DNA of 64,000 nt from Sinonovacula constricta (lineage: Eukaryota; Mollusca; Bivalvia; Cardiida; Solecurtidae), in the NCBI GenBank assembly GCA_007844125.1, contig CM017563.1, positions 41,742,012 through 41,806,011 of the forward strand, given 5' to 3'. The translations under genes and the position numbers were made by a program. Below, piece after piece: positions 51,537-63,000 of this stretch (position 1 is its first letter; each line of letters begins with the position of its first letter). Under the pieces are notes generated by a model. The model was given only the letters and a program-made list of their open reading frames with translations. It made no database searches and was not told the DNA's origin.

Positions 51537-52928
51537 TGTACATGACCCGCTTGATAACATGCTCTTCTGACATGCTGGTAGAGAACAGCAGAAGTTTGTG
51601 GTATGAGATCAATAGACCTGCCCTTCCTGGTGAAGAAATCTTTTGTCTCTTCATCAGCTGATATGGCTGTGCTTGTTTTTTCATAAAGCAGAACAACAAA
51701 TCGCTCAAGGTTTGCCATGTGCTGGTCAATTCTCTCCAGTGTTGGTACATTCCCAAGGTCTGCAAATATCTCAGTTAAACTTTCACATATTTGCCACGTC
51801 TCCCAAGAAGATTTCTTCCCTTTACCAGCAAAGGAGGATGTGTGGTCACACCCGCTGAAGGCATGAAACATAGGCAGAGCTCCACACTTTGGACCTAGAG
51901 AACCAGCAATGGTGTGTACAGGGATATATTTGAAGTTGTCCCCAACCCCAAAGCTGATCCACAGTTCACTTGCATGAATTGGAAGACATAATGCTATAGC
52001 TAACACTACTACATCAGTGTCCATAGTTCTGATCATGATCCTCTCACAACCATGTTGAACAGCATCTTTTGCATGGAGAAGAAGCCTTGTGTCTGCTTCC
52101 TCATGGGAGCACGGAGATATTTGATCAAAACTGTCCCTCTTGGGGTTGCAAAGGACCAATTCTCCTTTTGTGGACATAATTTGCTTGCCCTCTGGACAGC
52201 TAACAGTAGTACATTGATCCGCTAGAAAACTGAAGAGCTCGGCTTTTGTTTGCATCACACCGCAAGAAAGCCTTCTAGTTGCCAGTAACAGGAGTGTTAG
52301 CCTTTACTTTTCTGTGGTCTCCCTGTCCTCTGAGACTCCTAGCAGTCGCCTTCAGACTGTCTTGGAAGTACTGATCAAAGATAATATCAACTCTTCTTGC
52401 TGACTCCAGTTGACGCTTTACATGTTGTACAAATATCTGGTCAGCATACTCTTGAAATGTCCTTGATGCACCTGGGTTAAGCATATTAACAATGGCAGCC
52501 CCATCTAGAAGAACTGCATCAGTATCAGGCTTTTCCTTGATTGTGGTACTATGCTGTGTAAGGAATGGGAAAAGATCAGCTTTGGTTCCAAGTCGAAGTT
52601 TCCCACCCTGTGACAATGATGGTGGACTGGACTGATTCTCATGGCGGAAAAACTCATCAATATTCCCATCTCTGACTTGGCAAGACACATACAGTTTAGG
52701 GAAAAGAGAACAATCTTGTTTCAATGATGCAATTTGTTGCCCCTCCTTTGACACTTTGCGGGTAGGCTGGCTGCTGAATAGAGGAAATTTCTTTCTTTTG
52801 ATAGGGTCTGTCAGACTTTTGGTTCTGTCTTCTAGCCGTTCCTTCACAAAATCACTATATTGTTCATTTCCCACCCTTTTGATATGCCTTCTAAATCTAT
52901 GCATGAATGAACAGTTAGTAGAACACAT
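51518..52928 (-). pseudogene. FEN1/XPG-like (PIN-fold) nuclease of a transposon, broken
   Basis: Two minus-strand frames, 52,928-52,275 (217 codons) and 52,258-51,518 (246 codons), form one gene broken by a TAG at 52,275-52,277, where relatives tend to have Trp after Gly-Asn, and by a 1-base shift in an A-run near 52,250. The acidic motifs of FEN1-type nucleases appear in order: LLDGAA (Asp142), VDIIFDQYFQDSLK (Asp185) in the first piece; SHEEADTRLL (52-58), MDTDVVVLA (79-87) and SGCDHTSSFAGKGK (135-148, like the GCDY...G.G helix-turn-helix) in the second. Relatives with HEEADT and GCDTTS motifs are common as uncharacterised proteins in cnidarians and molluscs (from memory). The C-terminus after YQAGHV is lost into the left TIR. 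The N-terminal part has Cys residues (CSTNC) but no proven zinc finger. Confidence 0.7.
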
Positions 52929-53953
52929 TTTAGGAAATGTTCATATGGTACATGTTTAGAAAAGCAAAATTACTTTTTTTTTTGGTCAAAATATTAGCCA
53001 TGTGCTCAGTAACATAAAGCTATCTTGGTGAATGACAAAAATATAAACAATTCCTGGTGAGTATAGAGTGAACTAAAACATTAGGGCAGTAAATGAACTT
53101 CAAACATTATGACAACACTGCATACATTATGACAACATAATTAATAGATGTTATTGTGGTAAATTTCATCTATAAAATACTAATGTAGCATCACTTTATA
53201 CTTTTTGAGCACATAATATATGGAGCTTTAGAGCCATTTGAGACAGACAACAACAACATTTAGAGCAATTTTTCAATATGTTTGACTTATTTCAGAATTT
53301 AAATGGGCATTTTCTGGTAAAATATTGTTCTCCTGTGCTTATTTTATGCTCATTGATTAGAACATCCTTGAAAATATAGGTATAGACTCCAAAATTGTAA
53401 CTATACGATGAAAATCCTTCGAATAGCGGCACTTTCCTGAATTATGGCGGCCATCTTGAAAAAAGCGGCCATATTGGAAAGATATCAAATGGGTCTCTAT
53501 CACATTTCAAAAGGTACATCAAAAGCTAACTTTGTGCAAAATTTGGTGCTTTTAACCGAATTTGAACAATTCCTCCATATTTTTACCGAAAACGGCTGGA
53601 CTACAATGCCTGCAGCAGACGATCAATTTATTGCGTGAGGTCGATGATTTATACAACGCAAATATGCACTGTTTCCAGTTATGACCTGCTTGCAGTAAAA
53701 ATAGATTGTTCCAAATGTATTTGTATTGCGCGTCAAAGACTGCTCATTAAGTTCTCAAAATAGTGTTTTGTTTTTCAACAATCCGAGCGTGACCTACTTG
53801 GCAGGATCAATGTCGGTAATAATCTGCCATCGCGTGTTACCAGATAGCAATTTTTATCTAGGTCAAAATACTGATAGTCTTGAAAATAACTAATTTTAAA
53901 TTTGTGCAGACGTATATGCATACATGCATAAATGCATTGATTCTTCGACATTT

Positions 53954-54575
53954 AAAGGGCGGATCCGGAATTTTTCTGTGCTAGCAGTGCTGGGGTTGGG
54001 GGATGTCCCACCCCTCCACCGACAAGCCACAAAAAAAACTTTTGAAATGAAGCAGCCATATAAATTCATTTGTTCCGTTGGTCAAAACTGTTTGTATTCT
54101 TTGCATCAAATGTAATGTATACTCATATTTATTCATGGGATGAAGGTAGATGTGAAATTAAGTGAGAACCATGGGTACGAGTAGCGTAAGTGGGTTTGGG
54201 GGCATGCTTCCACAGAGTGAGCGTTACATCTAGAAGCCAAATAGTGTCATTTCCTGCATTTCTGATGTTTGTGAGACGTTTATAGAAACTATGTTTTTAA
54301 ACAAAGTTTAATTTGAATTCATACATTTTGGGCATATATACGTGGTTACACATCTTATCTGTAGCACTGGAGACATATGGTGTGACAACAGAACTACTTA
54401 TGATATGAAATATGTGACACACTCTGCAATGGAGAAAGATAACTTCATATTGTATTTTTTGACCATTTCAGAGCTCGGGGGAGGGGGGGGGCGTCATGTC
54501 GGTGTGTGTGTGGGAGGGCGTGTTCCGGACGCACATACCTTTCCGACCGCCGCTCTCTTTTGCTAGATCCGCCTA
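53954..54575 (+). mobile_element. hAT-like DNA element, copy C, right end intact
   Basis: Begins near AGGGCGGATCC and ends GATCCGCCTA, inverted ends. The octamer TGCATACA follows (54,576-54,583) and matches the octamer before the copy B element at 31,373-31,380. About 48 bases of left flank with the left target copy are missing here. No transposase. Confidence 0.55.
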
Positions 54576-54756
54576 TGCATACATTCATTTATACCTGATT
54601 GCCTAAGTACACACGCACGCATATCTTTTGTATAGAAATTACGAATTTCCACAGACTATATACTCTACATACAACTCACAATCACTTCTCAAGCACTTGT
54701 ACCGTAATGACCGTGGGTCATTTACGTTGGGTGCCATTGTAACATAGGGAGAAAAA

Positions 54757-54835
54757 TGTGCAGCCAGTCCGGGACTCGAACCCGGGAAACTTCCTAACAG
54801 AGCGCATGCTCTACCGACTGAGCTAACCGGACCGC
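54757..54835 (-). repeat. tRNA-derived SINE head or tRNA pseudogene
   Basis: On the minus strand there is a perfect A box TAGCTCAGTCGG and a perfect B box GGTTCGAGTCC. The T arm pairs 5/5 (CCGGG/CCCGG), but the acceptor stem (GGTCCGG with ACTGGCT) pairs poorly and the anticodon stem does not form, so a working tRNA (a GTT anticodon would be Asn) is unlikely. A SINE body may extend toward 54,690. Copy B lacks it. Confidence 0.6.
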
Positions 54836-56110
54836 TTACACATTATCTACCTATCACCCGGCTACAGAACTGCATACATGTAAATTAAATATGACCATGT
54901 TTAAAATGATGTTCAGTCCTTCAGCCTTTAATAAGAAGAATATCACACGGGCTTAGCACGCTGTTTTATGTTGCTGTATTTAGTAGTAATTAATACAAAT
55001 GTTCTGTGATACATTGTTCTGTCAAATGAATCCGAAAATAGGCCAACAAGTTTGTTAACCTCGTTAGACAAGTTGTTGATTGTTTCGTTTTCCACGAAAC
55101 CTATCTATTAAGGGGTAACAGATAAAGGGTATTGTTCATTTATATTTAGCAGTTTGCCGAAAATGGTGTTAGGCGATTAGTTGAATTCGTACATAACTGT
55201 TTCATGCTTGGTGATTATGTATCGAGGTATCATATGCTCTTCTTCAGTCCAAACTACCCAAACTTATCAATCTACTAACCTGTCTGGAAGTTTAAAGTAC
55301 ACAATGTTTTGTGTTTATATTTCGCTTCGGTTACTAATTTGACGCTGTTACTACTAAACAATGTTTATTAATTTCCCCGGGAATTGGATGAAGGGAAAAG
55401 GAGGTTGAATAATCGCCTATTTTCCTTTCTGGATTATGAACGCTGTCACGCTTTCAAACAAAGTGGTTTATGTTCAATCTGAATGCTCTCGTAAAAAAGA
55501 GCGTCGGAAAAGACAGAATGTAAAACACCTAAATATAATCCAATTTCATTGCAATTAGAAATGAACAATAAAGAAAAGTTAGTAGTATGTTTCTTTTTAT
55601 TAATGCTTATTATTGAAAATATGGAAGTTCTCTGATTCTACATCTCGCACCGGTGTATAGGCGTTTTTGTATGAGGGATTTGTTATAAACGTATCAATAG
55701 GTTTTATGAGCTTTCGCGCGAATTTTTTTTCTTTTACTTTCTGCATATATTAATTGTCCATAAAGCAATGTTGCACAGTTAGGTTTTTACTTTTTCACCG
55801 TCGTTTCAAGTAGATATAGTGCCTAATATGTATTGTCAAAGATCTATCAAACTTGCATATACGTCCCCGGTAAAGTGGTGAATTTAATTATTTTTTATCA
55901 TTTAGTTCGCCGGAAGAAGAAAAGGTCATAAAAAGGTCATAAAGCGAAAGGTGTAGAGTATAGAGCTATGTCACTCTATGAACTTTCATTTATTAATTTA
56001 ACTGTTCACATCTCGTTAGACATACAAATATTACTGCATTTTCTGTAGAGAAAACCAAACAAATATTTTTGTTGTTTTGATGACGTCATAGGCATAGACA
56101 TGTTTATTTT

Positions 56111-56193
56111 TGCGGGGTTTTCGCATCATACATCCGTGAGATGATTTGTGAATTATCCGATGCGCTCCGATTGAGCTCTGCCAAAACCCCACA
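56111..56193. repeat. Small TIR insert (~83 bp) just before the exon 2 remnant
   Basis: The ends TGCGGGGTTTT and AAAACCCCACA are near-perfect inverted repeats. Together with some flank it is absent from the otherwise alignable copy B sequence between GATGACGTCA and TTTCCAAT (32,878-32,900). Probably a tiny MITE. Confidence 0.4.
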
Positions 56194-56269
56194 ACTATTT
56201 CCAATGTACCAGTTTTTGTAACAGAGGATCCCAGTTTCCATTATTGTGAAGATAAATATTTACTTTTTA

Positions 56270-56935
56270 TTTAGAATGTTTTAATGCTTATGGAATGACG
56301 TGACAGCTTAAAGAAACCATCATACCAAATGGAAATTATCATTCTACTTCAACTGTTAAAGAAAACATTGTTTTATTTTTACTGTGTTTTTTGTGTTTTC
56401 TAAAGAACTACTACATAAACCGTCAGTCATTGCAGTTTTCGACATTTTTACAATCCGACAAAACGCTTTTGGGGTGAATCGAGCATTAGAAGCCCTGAGA
56501 ATACCACAACAATCAGTGGTGTGTTTGTCTTAGATTTAGACAGATTGCAATAGTTGTCAAACACATCTGTAAGAAGACTTTGATAGAAATATTTGTAATA
56601 TCAAAATTCAATGTATGTGAAGATTTAAACTTTATGGTTTTACCTTTCGAATAAAAGAATATGGCTTTTGGAGACATATTGCGAATAAATAAATATGTCA
56701 ATCCAGTTTAAAGTCGTACCACGTTTATTTATATGGAGTCTTGGTACAGCGTTGCGTAGCTGTTGTTCACAGATGGTGTTGTTTTGCGCAAGGAATAGGT
56801 GCTAAAACTGCTATGCTAAATATGCTCAGTATCTGATATATTATTTCCAGCGACATTGTTGCTCTGCCTGATATATTTTATCTAGCGGTATCGATGCTCT
56901 GCATTCAACTTGTTCTTGTTAAACTTGTTAAACTA
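56270..56935 (+). repeat. Possible third, more diverged duplication copy
   Basis: Weakly follows copy C 41,700-43,720 in order: TAAAGAAAACATTG, then CTACATAAACCG, then TTTAGACAGATTGCA, then GGAGACATATTGCG, then CTAAATATGCTCAG. Similarity is much lower than between B and C. No gene is seen in it. Confidence 0.35.
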
Positions 56936-57537
56936 ACTGTCATTCGGTTTTACTTTCAAAATTGTCGTAGTATCAGAAAAATACAGGCAATAGAAAGTGT
57001 AGACAGACGAGAGAGAAAGTAAAATTAAATAAGAAAATAAAGAAAATAACCAACCAAATAAAAAGCGCTAAGATTGCTACTACATATATTTGTTTAAATA
57101 ATATACGTAAAATAATAACACGGAAACTAGTTCATATTCCTTATTTTTAAGTTCATTCTGCTACTGCAAAAAAACTTACATGTGAAACATTATCTTTTCC
57201 CCGTTACATAAGCCAAAATTATACAAGCATGCTCATGTGTCACTTCTAGTAATTTTGACAATGTGTCATTATTTATTTTGATTTCGTTTTGTGTTTTGTT
57301 CCATAGATTTTTTTGTTTTTACTTTTCTATATTTGCAAATATAACACTCTCCATACATACCAAGAACAGGTCGATAGTACTTTTACTTTAGGTGCCGAAT
57401 GGAATCACGAGCGATGGACAAGCAGGAAATCCACCACACCCACTTCAAAATGGAAAGCCAGTCTTAGAAGCTATATGCACTTCTGTTACTAACGTGGCCA
57501 ATATTACAGTTTCCGTCCAACATGTCAAACAATCGTC

Positions 57538-57636
57538 TTTGTTCTTTGCTTGCCTGCCTTCCTGCCTGTCTGAATGTTTGTCAGCCTGTCTATCTGTCTT
57601 TTCTGAAGTTTATGTCTGTATATATGCCTTTTTCTT

Positions 57637-57667
<31 letters not shown>

Positions 57668-57680
57668 GTATCTGTATATC
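57538..57680 (+). repeat. (TGCC)/(TGTC) tetranucleotide microsatellite
   Basis: TTGCCTGCC and CTGTCTGTC repeats, purest at 57,636-57,666. Open frames through it are artefacts. Confidence 0.85.
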
Positions 57681-58354
57681 TCCCTCGCTTCTACCAGCCC
57701 TTCCTCTTCTCTCATCCACTTTTTCAAATGTTTTCTCTCAGTCGGTTGAGCTTTGTGAGAGTTTCGCAACCCGCTCAAGCTTAATTATACTTTTTACTTC
57801 TTTTGTCTTCATTTTCTGTTTGTTCTTCAATCAGTTTTCACAGGAATCTGCGGCAGTTTGACAAGGTCTTGGTGATTGTTGTACCAATACACTATCATAA
57901 TATACTGATACGAAAATGCGAGAAAGGCTGAAAATACGAGAAACTTCTATACTTAATGCTGACGACTGGGTGCCTTTAAATTAATCATTCAGTTGGGTTT
58001 TTTTACTTCACAAAAAGTAAGCGCTTAATACTACAGTGCCATCAGCGCTTTGATTTTTGGTCGTATTTTATGACTATTTATAGATTTTTTCGGGAAATGA
58101 TACCAACATCGACATGAACTACATACAATTTTACGATAAGTACGAGGCAGTCACGTGGATCGAAAGTAGTCCCGACATTAAGTGAGCCAACAGAGGTGAA
58201 TGTATGAGCCGATGGTAGAGAGTGAATCACAAGGCGAAGGTAAACACATTCTTTCTAGGACGACGAGGAAGTTCTCAATGTGTAATAATACTCCAACGAA
58301 AAGTTGTATTTGATTTAGAAGCAAGTAAAGCCTTGACTAAATTAGAATCGGAAA

Positions 58355-58393
58355 ATGGCGGACGTTGAAAAGTCGGTCGACGATAACATAGAG
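58355..58393 (+). CDS. Candidate first coding exon of an unidentified gene
   Basis: AAAATGGCGG is a good animal start context. Thirteen codons follow, reading MADVEKSVDDNIE, and then GAG/gtacgt, a near-ideal donor at 58,394. The local sequence is GC-richer than its surroundings, as 5' ends often are. The protein would be cytosolic from its acidic N-terminus, with no signal peptide. The rest of the gene must lie beyond the satellite array, outside the window, so no family can be given. It could also be chance. Confidence 0.35.
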
Positions 58394-58534
58394 GTACGTT
58401 TATCCGTATTTGTTTTCTACGATATTACAACCTAAGATATCTAATATAGATTTTAAACTGAGTTAGATCGCAAAATTTTTAACAAAGATTTTTAAGCTAC
58501 GGAGCCTTATTTTGATCAGTTCATATGTAAATGT

Positions 58535-58640
58535 CTGTGGTAATTTGATAGGTCCTTTTCTTATTTTCCTTTGCATTATTGTACATATATCATTTTATAT
58601 TTATTCTGAGTTGTTACATTCGTATCTAAGTCTAATTTTT
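58535..58640 (+). repeat. Dispersed repeat R1, terminal fragment
   Basis: ATTTGATAGGTCCTTTTCTT matches the end of R1 at 21,415-21,440 (TTTTGATAGGACCTTTTCTT). The rest of R1 is absent. Confidence 0.4.
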
Positions 58641-59518
58641 GCCTTTGACGTATATTTAATTTGTTGACATTCAATATCTTCACTAAACATGACCAGAATG
58701 TTTGCCTGCAAGAAATCTTGTGTAAGTTTGTAATAATTTCACGCGGGTCAACAACTAGTTAACAAGGTCAAATTTTAGAAAAGCCTTGTGAAAACACGTA
58801 GAGGCCAAATTGATGGCCCAATCTTCACCGAACTTAGCCAGCATGTTTGCCAATATGAAATCTTACATATGTTTTGAAATGGGTCATGTAGGTTAATAGG
58901 TAAATTTCTAGACAGCCCAGTGGCCACACTAATGGTCCAATCTTTACCAAAGATTTCTAAAGTAAATCATTCTTAATTACTTGACTCGATTAATTACTTG
59001 ACGCCAGATATGAGTCTGCTAAATGCCCGTGTCTTCAGATGAGCGATTAAGGGTCATCACGGCCTTCTTGTTTATCTTTTTGTGACCTGTTTAACCCTTC
59101 ATATTATTGTTCTTTTTTTTTAAAAAAAGAATATGCCTATATGTTCTGTGCCGGTTAGTAAATGCATCTCGTAAAAGTCAAGCAGATTTAGCAGCGTGGT
59201 TACTCAAAAATAAGCCTAAAACCGAAGTAAGGCCAACCACTACGTTTTGGTACAAGTTATATGGCAGATAATAGTGCAGTACAATTTTGGTTACTTCCCT
59301 TGTCGTTTTTGCTACTACACTCACAGCCAAATAAACATGATCCACTCGGCTCACTATCTGTTTGAACGTGCACATACAGTCGACGAGAGTAAAAAATAGT
59401 AAAGAAAATATAACTTCCCTTCCCATTTATTAACTAGTAATGTTCTATAAACAGCATTGAACCCATGTAATATGTTTATATAATTGCATTATTGAAAAGA
59501 AATTATCTGGAGACAGTT

Positions 59519-60003
59519 TAAAGGTGGTATCCGACAGTTTGCTGTTCATCAAATGCATGTTACAACATCTAACCATTGCATAAGGGGATATTGGCATTAT
59601 TTCTGCATAGACTCATTCTTTCGTCTAAATAAAATTGATTTTGAACACTAACTATAGTGTCAGACAGTAACAAATTACTCAATAACTCTAACGGTTAATT
59701 CTTTAAATTTCTAAGGTGGTTACCGCTAAAAAAATATCGATGTCATAAGCCGGATGCCATTATAATGTGATTCTAAAAGTAAGTGGAACCGAAGTTTTCC
59801 TAGTTAAAAATAGCCATCTCTGCAGCGTGGCTCGAATAAATAATACCGTTTTGCATTTACGGTTGGGGAATTATCCTCGATTGTTCACACAGATCTTGAG
59901 CGTCAATGAAGAGCATTGTGCATAACCTTTTCAGGTATCAATGACTTTTTTGATTATTTGATTTAAAACAAAGGTCCAAACTGTCCACTTTTGAAGACCA
60001 CTT
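59519..60003 (+). repeat. MITE family R2, longest copy in the window
   Basis: Starts AAAGGTGGTATCCGACAG and continues through GCATGTTACAACATC, GGCATTATTTCTGCATAGAC, the single unit-like GATGTCATAAGCCGGATGCC, TCTCTGCAGCGTGGCTCG and GCGTCAATGAAGAGCAT. It ends near CCAAACTGTCCACTTTTGAAGACCAC, a worn inverted end. Short and non-coding. Confidence 0.6.
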
Positions 60004-60049
60004 TTCAAGATCTATGTAAATATATGTATATACAGATGACGTTATTTAT

Positions 60050-63000
60050 AGACTTATTGAATCCACATTTATAGTAGGGGCACATGTGTCAGTAGCATGA
60101 GTGAAATCACATTAACAGGAGGGACAAAGGTGTCAGTAGCATAAGTGAATCCACATTTACAGGAGGGACCCAGGTGTCAAAAGCATGATTGAATCCACAT
60201 TTTCAGGAGGGACCCAGGTGTCAGTAGTATAAGTGAATCCACATTTACAGAAGGGACACAGATGTCAGTAGCATGAGTGAATCAAAATTTAAGGAAGGGA
60301 CCCAGGTGACAGTAGCATGAGTGGATCCACATTTTAGGCAGGGACCCAGGTGTCAGAAGCATGAATGGATCAACATTTACATTAGGGACCCAGGTGTCAG
60401 TAGCATGAGTAAATTCACATTTACAATAGGGACCCAGGTGTCAGTAGCATGAGTGGAACCACATTTAAGAGAGGGACCCAGGTGTCAGAAGCATGAGTGG
60501 ATCGACATTTAAGAGAGGGATCCAGGTGTCAGTGGCATGAGTAAATCCACATTTACAATAGGGACCCAGGTGTCAGTAGCATGGGTGGATCGACATTTAC
60601 AGTAGGGACCCAGGTGTCAGTAGCATGAGTGGATCGAAATTTAAGAGAGGGATCCAGGTGTCAGTGGCATGAGTAAATCCACATTTAAGAAAGGGACCCA
60701 GGTGTCAGTAGCATGAGTGGATCCTCATTTAAGGGAGGGACACAGGTGTCAGAAGCAAGTGTTGATTCACATTTAAGAGAGGGCCCCATGTGTCAGTAGC
60801 ATGAGTGGATCCACATTTAAGGGAGGTGTCCAGGTGTCAGAAGCATGAGTGAATCCACATTAAAGGGATGGACCCAGGTGTCAGTAGCATGAGTGGATCC
60901 ACATTTAAGAGAGGGACCAGTTGACAGAAGCATGAGTGGATCCACATTTAAGGGAGGGACACAGGTGACAGTAGCATGAGTGAATCCACATTTTAGGCAG
61001 GGACCCAGGTGTCAGAAGCATGAATGGATCAACATTTACAATAGGGACCCAGGTGTCAGTAGCATGAGTGAATCCATATTTTCCGCAGGATCCCGTGTGT
61101 CACTAGTGTGGGTCATTCCACATTCAAAGTAGGGACCCGTGAGTCAGTTGTATGACATGAATCCACATTTACAATAGAGACCAATGTATCAATAGTATGC
61201 GTGAATCGACATTTGCAGGAGGGACCCAGGTGTCAGTAGTATGTGTGAATTCAATTTTACAATAGGGACCCACGTGTCAGTGGTATGCGTGAATCCACAT
61301 TTACAGAAGGGACCCATGTGTCAGTAGCATGAGTGAATCAACATTTACAATAGGAACCCATTGTCAGTACTATGAGTAAATCTACAATTACAGTTGGGAC
61401 CCATGTGTCAATAACATGAGTGGATTCAAATTTACAGAAGGGACCCAGGTGTCAGTAGCATAAGGGGAACCACATTTACAGTAGGGACCCAGGTGTCAGT
61501 AGCATGAGTGGAACCACATTTACAGAAGGGACCCATGTGCCAGTAGCATGAGTGGATCCACATTTACAGAAGGGACCCATGTGTCAGTAGCATGGGTGGA
61601 ACCACATTTACAGAAGGGATTCAGATGTCAGTAGCATTAGTGGAACCACATTTACAGAAGGGACCCAGCTGTCAGTAGCATGAGTGGAACCACATTTACA
61701 GTAGGGACCCAGGTGTCAGTATCATGAGTGGAACCACATTTACAGTAGGGACCCAGGTGTCAATAGCATGAGTGAATCCACATTTGCAGAAGGGACCCAA
61801 GTGTCAGTAGCATGAGTGAATCCACATTTGCAGAAGGGACCCATGTGTCAGTAGCATGAGTGGAACAACATTAACAGAAGGGACCCAGGTGTCAGTAGCA
61901 TGGTTGGAACCACATTTTACAGTAGGGACTCAGATGTCAGTAGCATGAGCGGAACCACATTTATAGTAGGGACTCAAGTGTCAATAGCATGAGTGAATCC
62001 AGATTTGCAGAAAGGACCCATGTGTCAGTAGCATGAGTGGATCCACATTTAAAGAAGGGAAGAAGGTGTCAGTAGCAAGAGTGGATTAACATTTACAGTA
62101 GGGACCCAGGTGTCAGTAGCATGAGTGATTCACATTTACAGTAGGGACCCATGTGTCAGTAGCATGAGTGGAACCACATTTACAGTAGGGACCCAGGTGT
62201 CAGTAGCATGAGTGATTCACATTTACAGTAGGGACCCATGTGTCAGTAGCATGAGTGGAACCACATTTACAGTAGGGACCCAGTTGTCAGTAGCATGAGT
62301 GGGACCACATTTACAGTAGGGACCCAGGTGTCAGTAGCATGAGTGGAAGCACATTTACAGCAGGGACTCAGGTATCAGTAGCATGAGTGGAATCACATTT
62401 ACAGAAGGGACCCACGTGTCCGTAGCATGAGTGGAACCACATTTACAGAAGAGTCCCAAGTGTCAGTAGCATGAGTGGGACCACATTTAGAGAAGGGACC
62501 CAGGTGTCAGTTGCATGAGTGAATCCACATTTACAGTTGGGACCCAGGTGTCAGTAGTATGAGTGGAACCATATTTACATTAGGGACCCAGGAGTCAGTA
62601 GCATGAGTGGAACCACATTTTCCGTAGGGACCCAGGTGTCAGTAGGATGAGTGGAACCACATTTTCCGTAGGGGCCCACGTGTCAGTAGCATGAGTGGAA
62701 CCACATCTACAGTAGGGACCCAGGTGTCAATATCATGAGTGAATCCACATTTACAGTAGGGACCCAGAAGTCAGTATCATGAGTGGAACCACATTTACAG
62801 TAGGGACCCAGGTGTCAGTATCATGAGTGGAACCACATTTACAGTAGAGACCCAGTTGTCAATAACATGAGTAGAACCACATTTACAGTAGGGACCCAGG
62901 TGTCAATATCATGAGTGGAACCACATTTACAGTAGGGACCCAGGTGTCAGTATCATGAGTGGAACCACATCTACAGTAGGGACCCAGGTGTCAGTATCAT

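Larger units (their letters stand above)
51052..53603. mobile_element. TIR DNA transposon carrying a FEN1/XPG-like nuclease gene, Academ-like candidate (2,552 bp)
   Basis: The ends are TAGTCCAGCCGTTTTC and its complement, within TIRs of about 250 bases (51,052-51,296 and 53,346-53,603). Flanks are CAA at 51,049-51,051 and 53,604-53,606, a 3-bp duplication. The paralogous intron (near 30,982) is empty. Inside, the minus strand holds a nuclease-like gene in two broken pieces. Academ-superfamily transposons are reported to make 3-4-bp duplications, and some encode an XPG nuclease, so Academ is my best guess. No separate transposase is present and the gene runs into the left TIR, so this is a deletion derivative. 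Confidence 0.7.
50156..56254 (+). pseudogene. Broken duplicate of the TNF ligand gene
   Basis: Exon 1 (50,156-50,496) aligns with 30,068-30,430, but about 22 bases net are lost in the cytoplasmic tail, shifting the original start out of frame. From 50,221 the original frame is open and close to the intact protein: membrane helix, CFPC, CC and NIS site are all kept. The donor CAG/gtaggt has become CAGAAGGTT, so the old frame reads on to a stop at 50,532. Exon 2 is represented only by 56,225-56,254 and then diverges. No exon 3 is seen before the window end. The TATA box is damaged too. Translation from the ATG at 50,224 could give a ~100-residue membrane peptide without a TNF domain; whether it is expressed is unknown. 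Confidence 0.85.

Noticed and set aside
51487..51858. Additional frames on both strands over the transposon gene
   Set aside because: Shadows of the FEN1/XPG-like frame, which alone carries motifs.
54757..54835. Functional tRNA-Asn (GTT)
   Set aside because: The acceptor and anticodon stems do not pair well; only the pol III boxes and T arm are intact.
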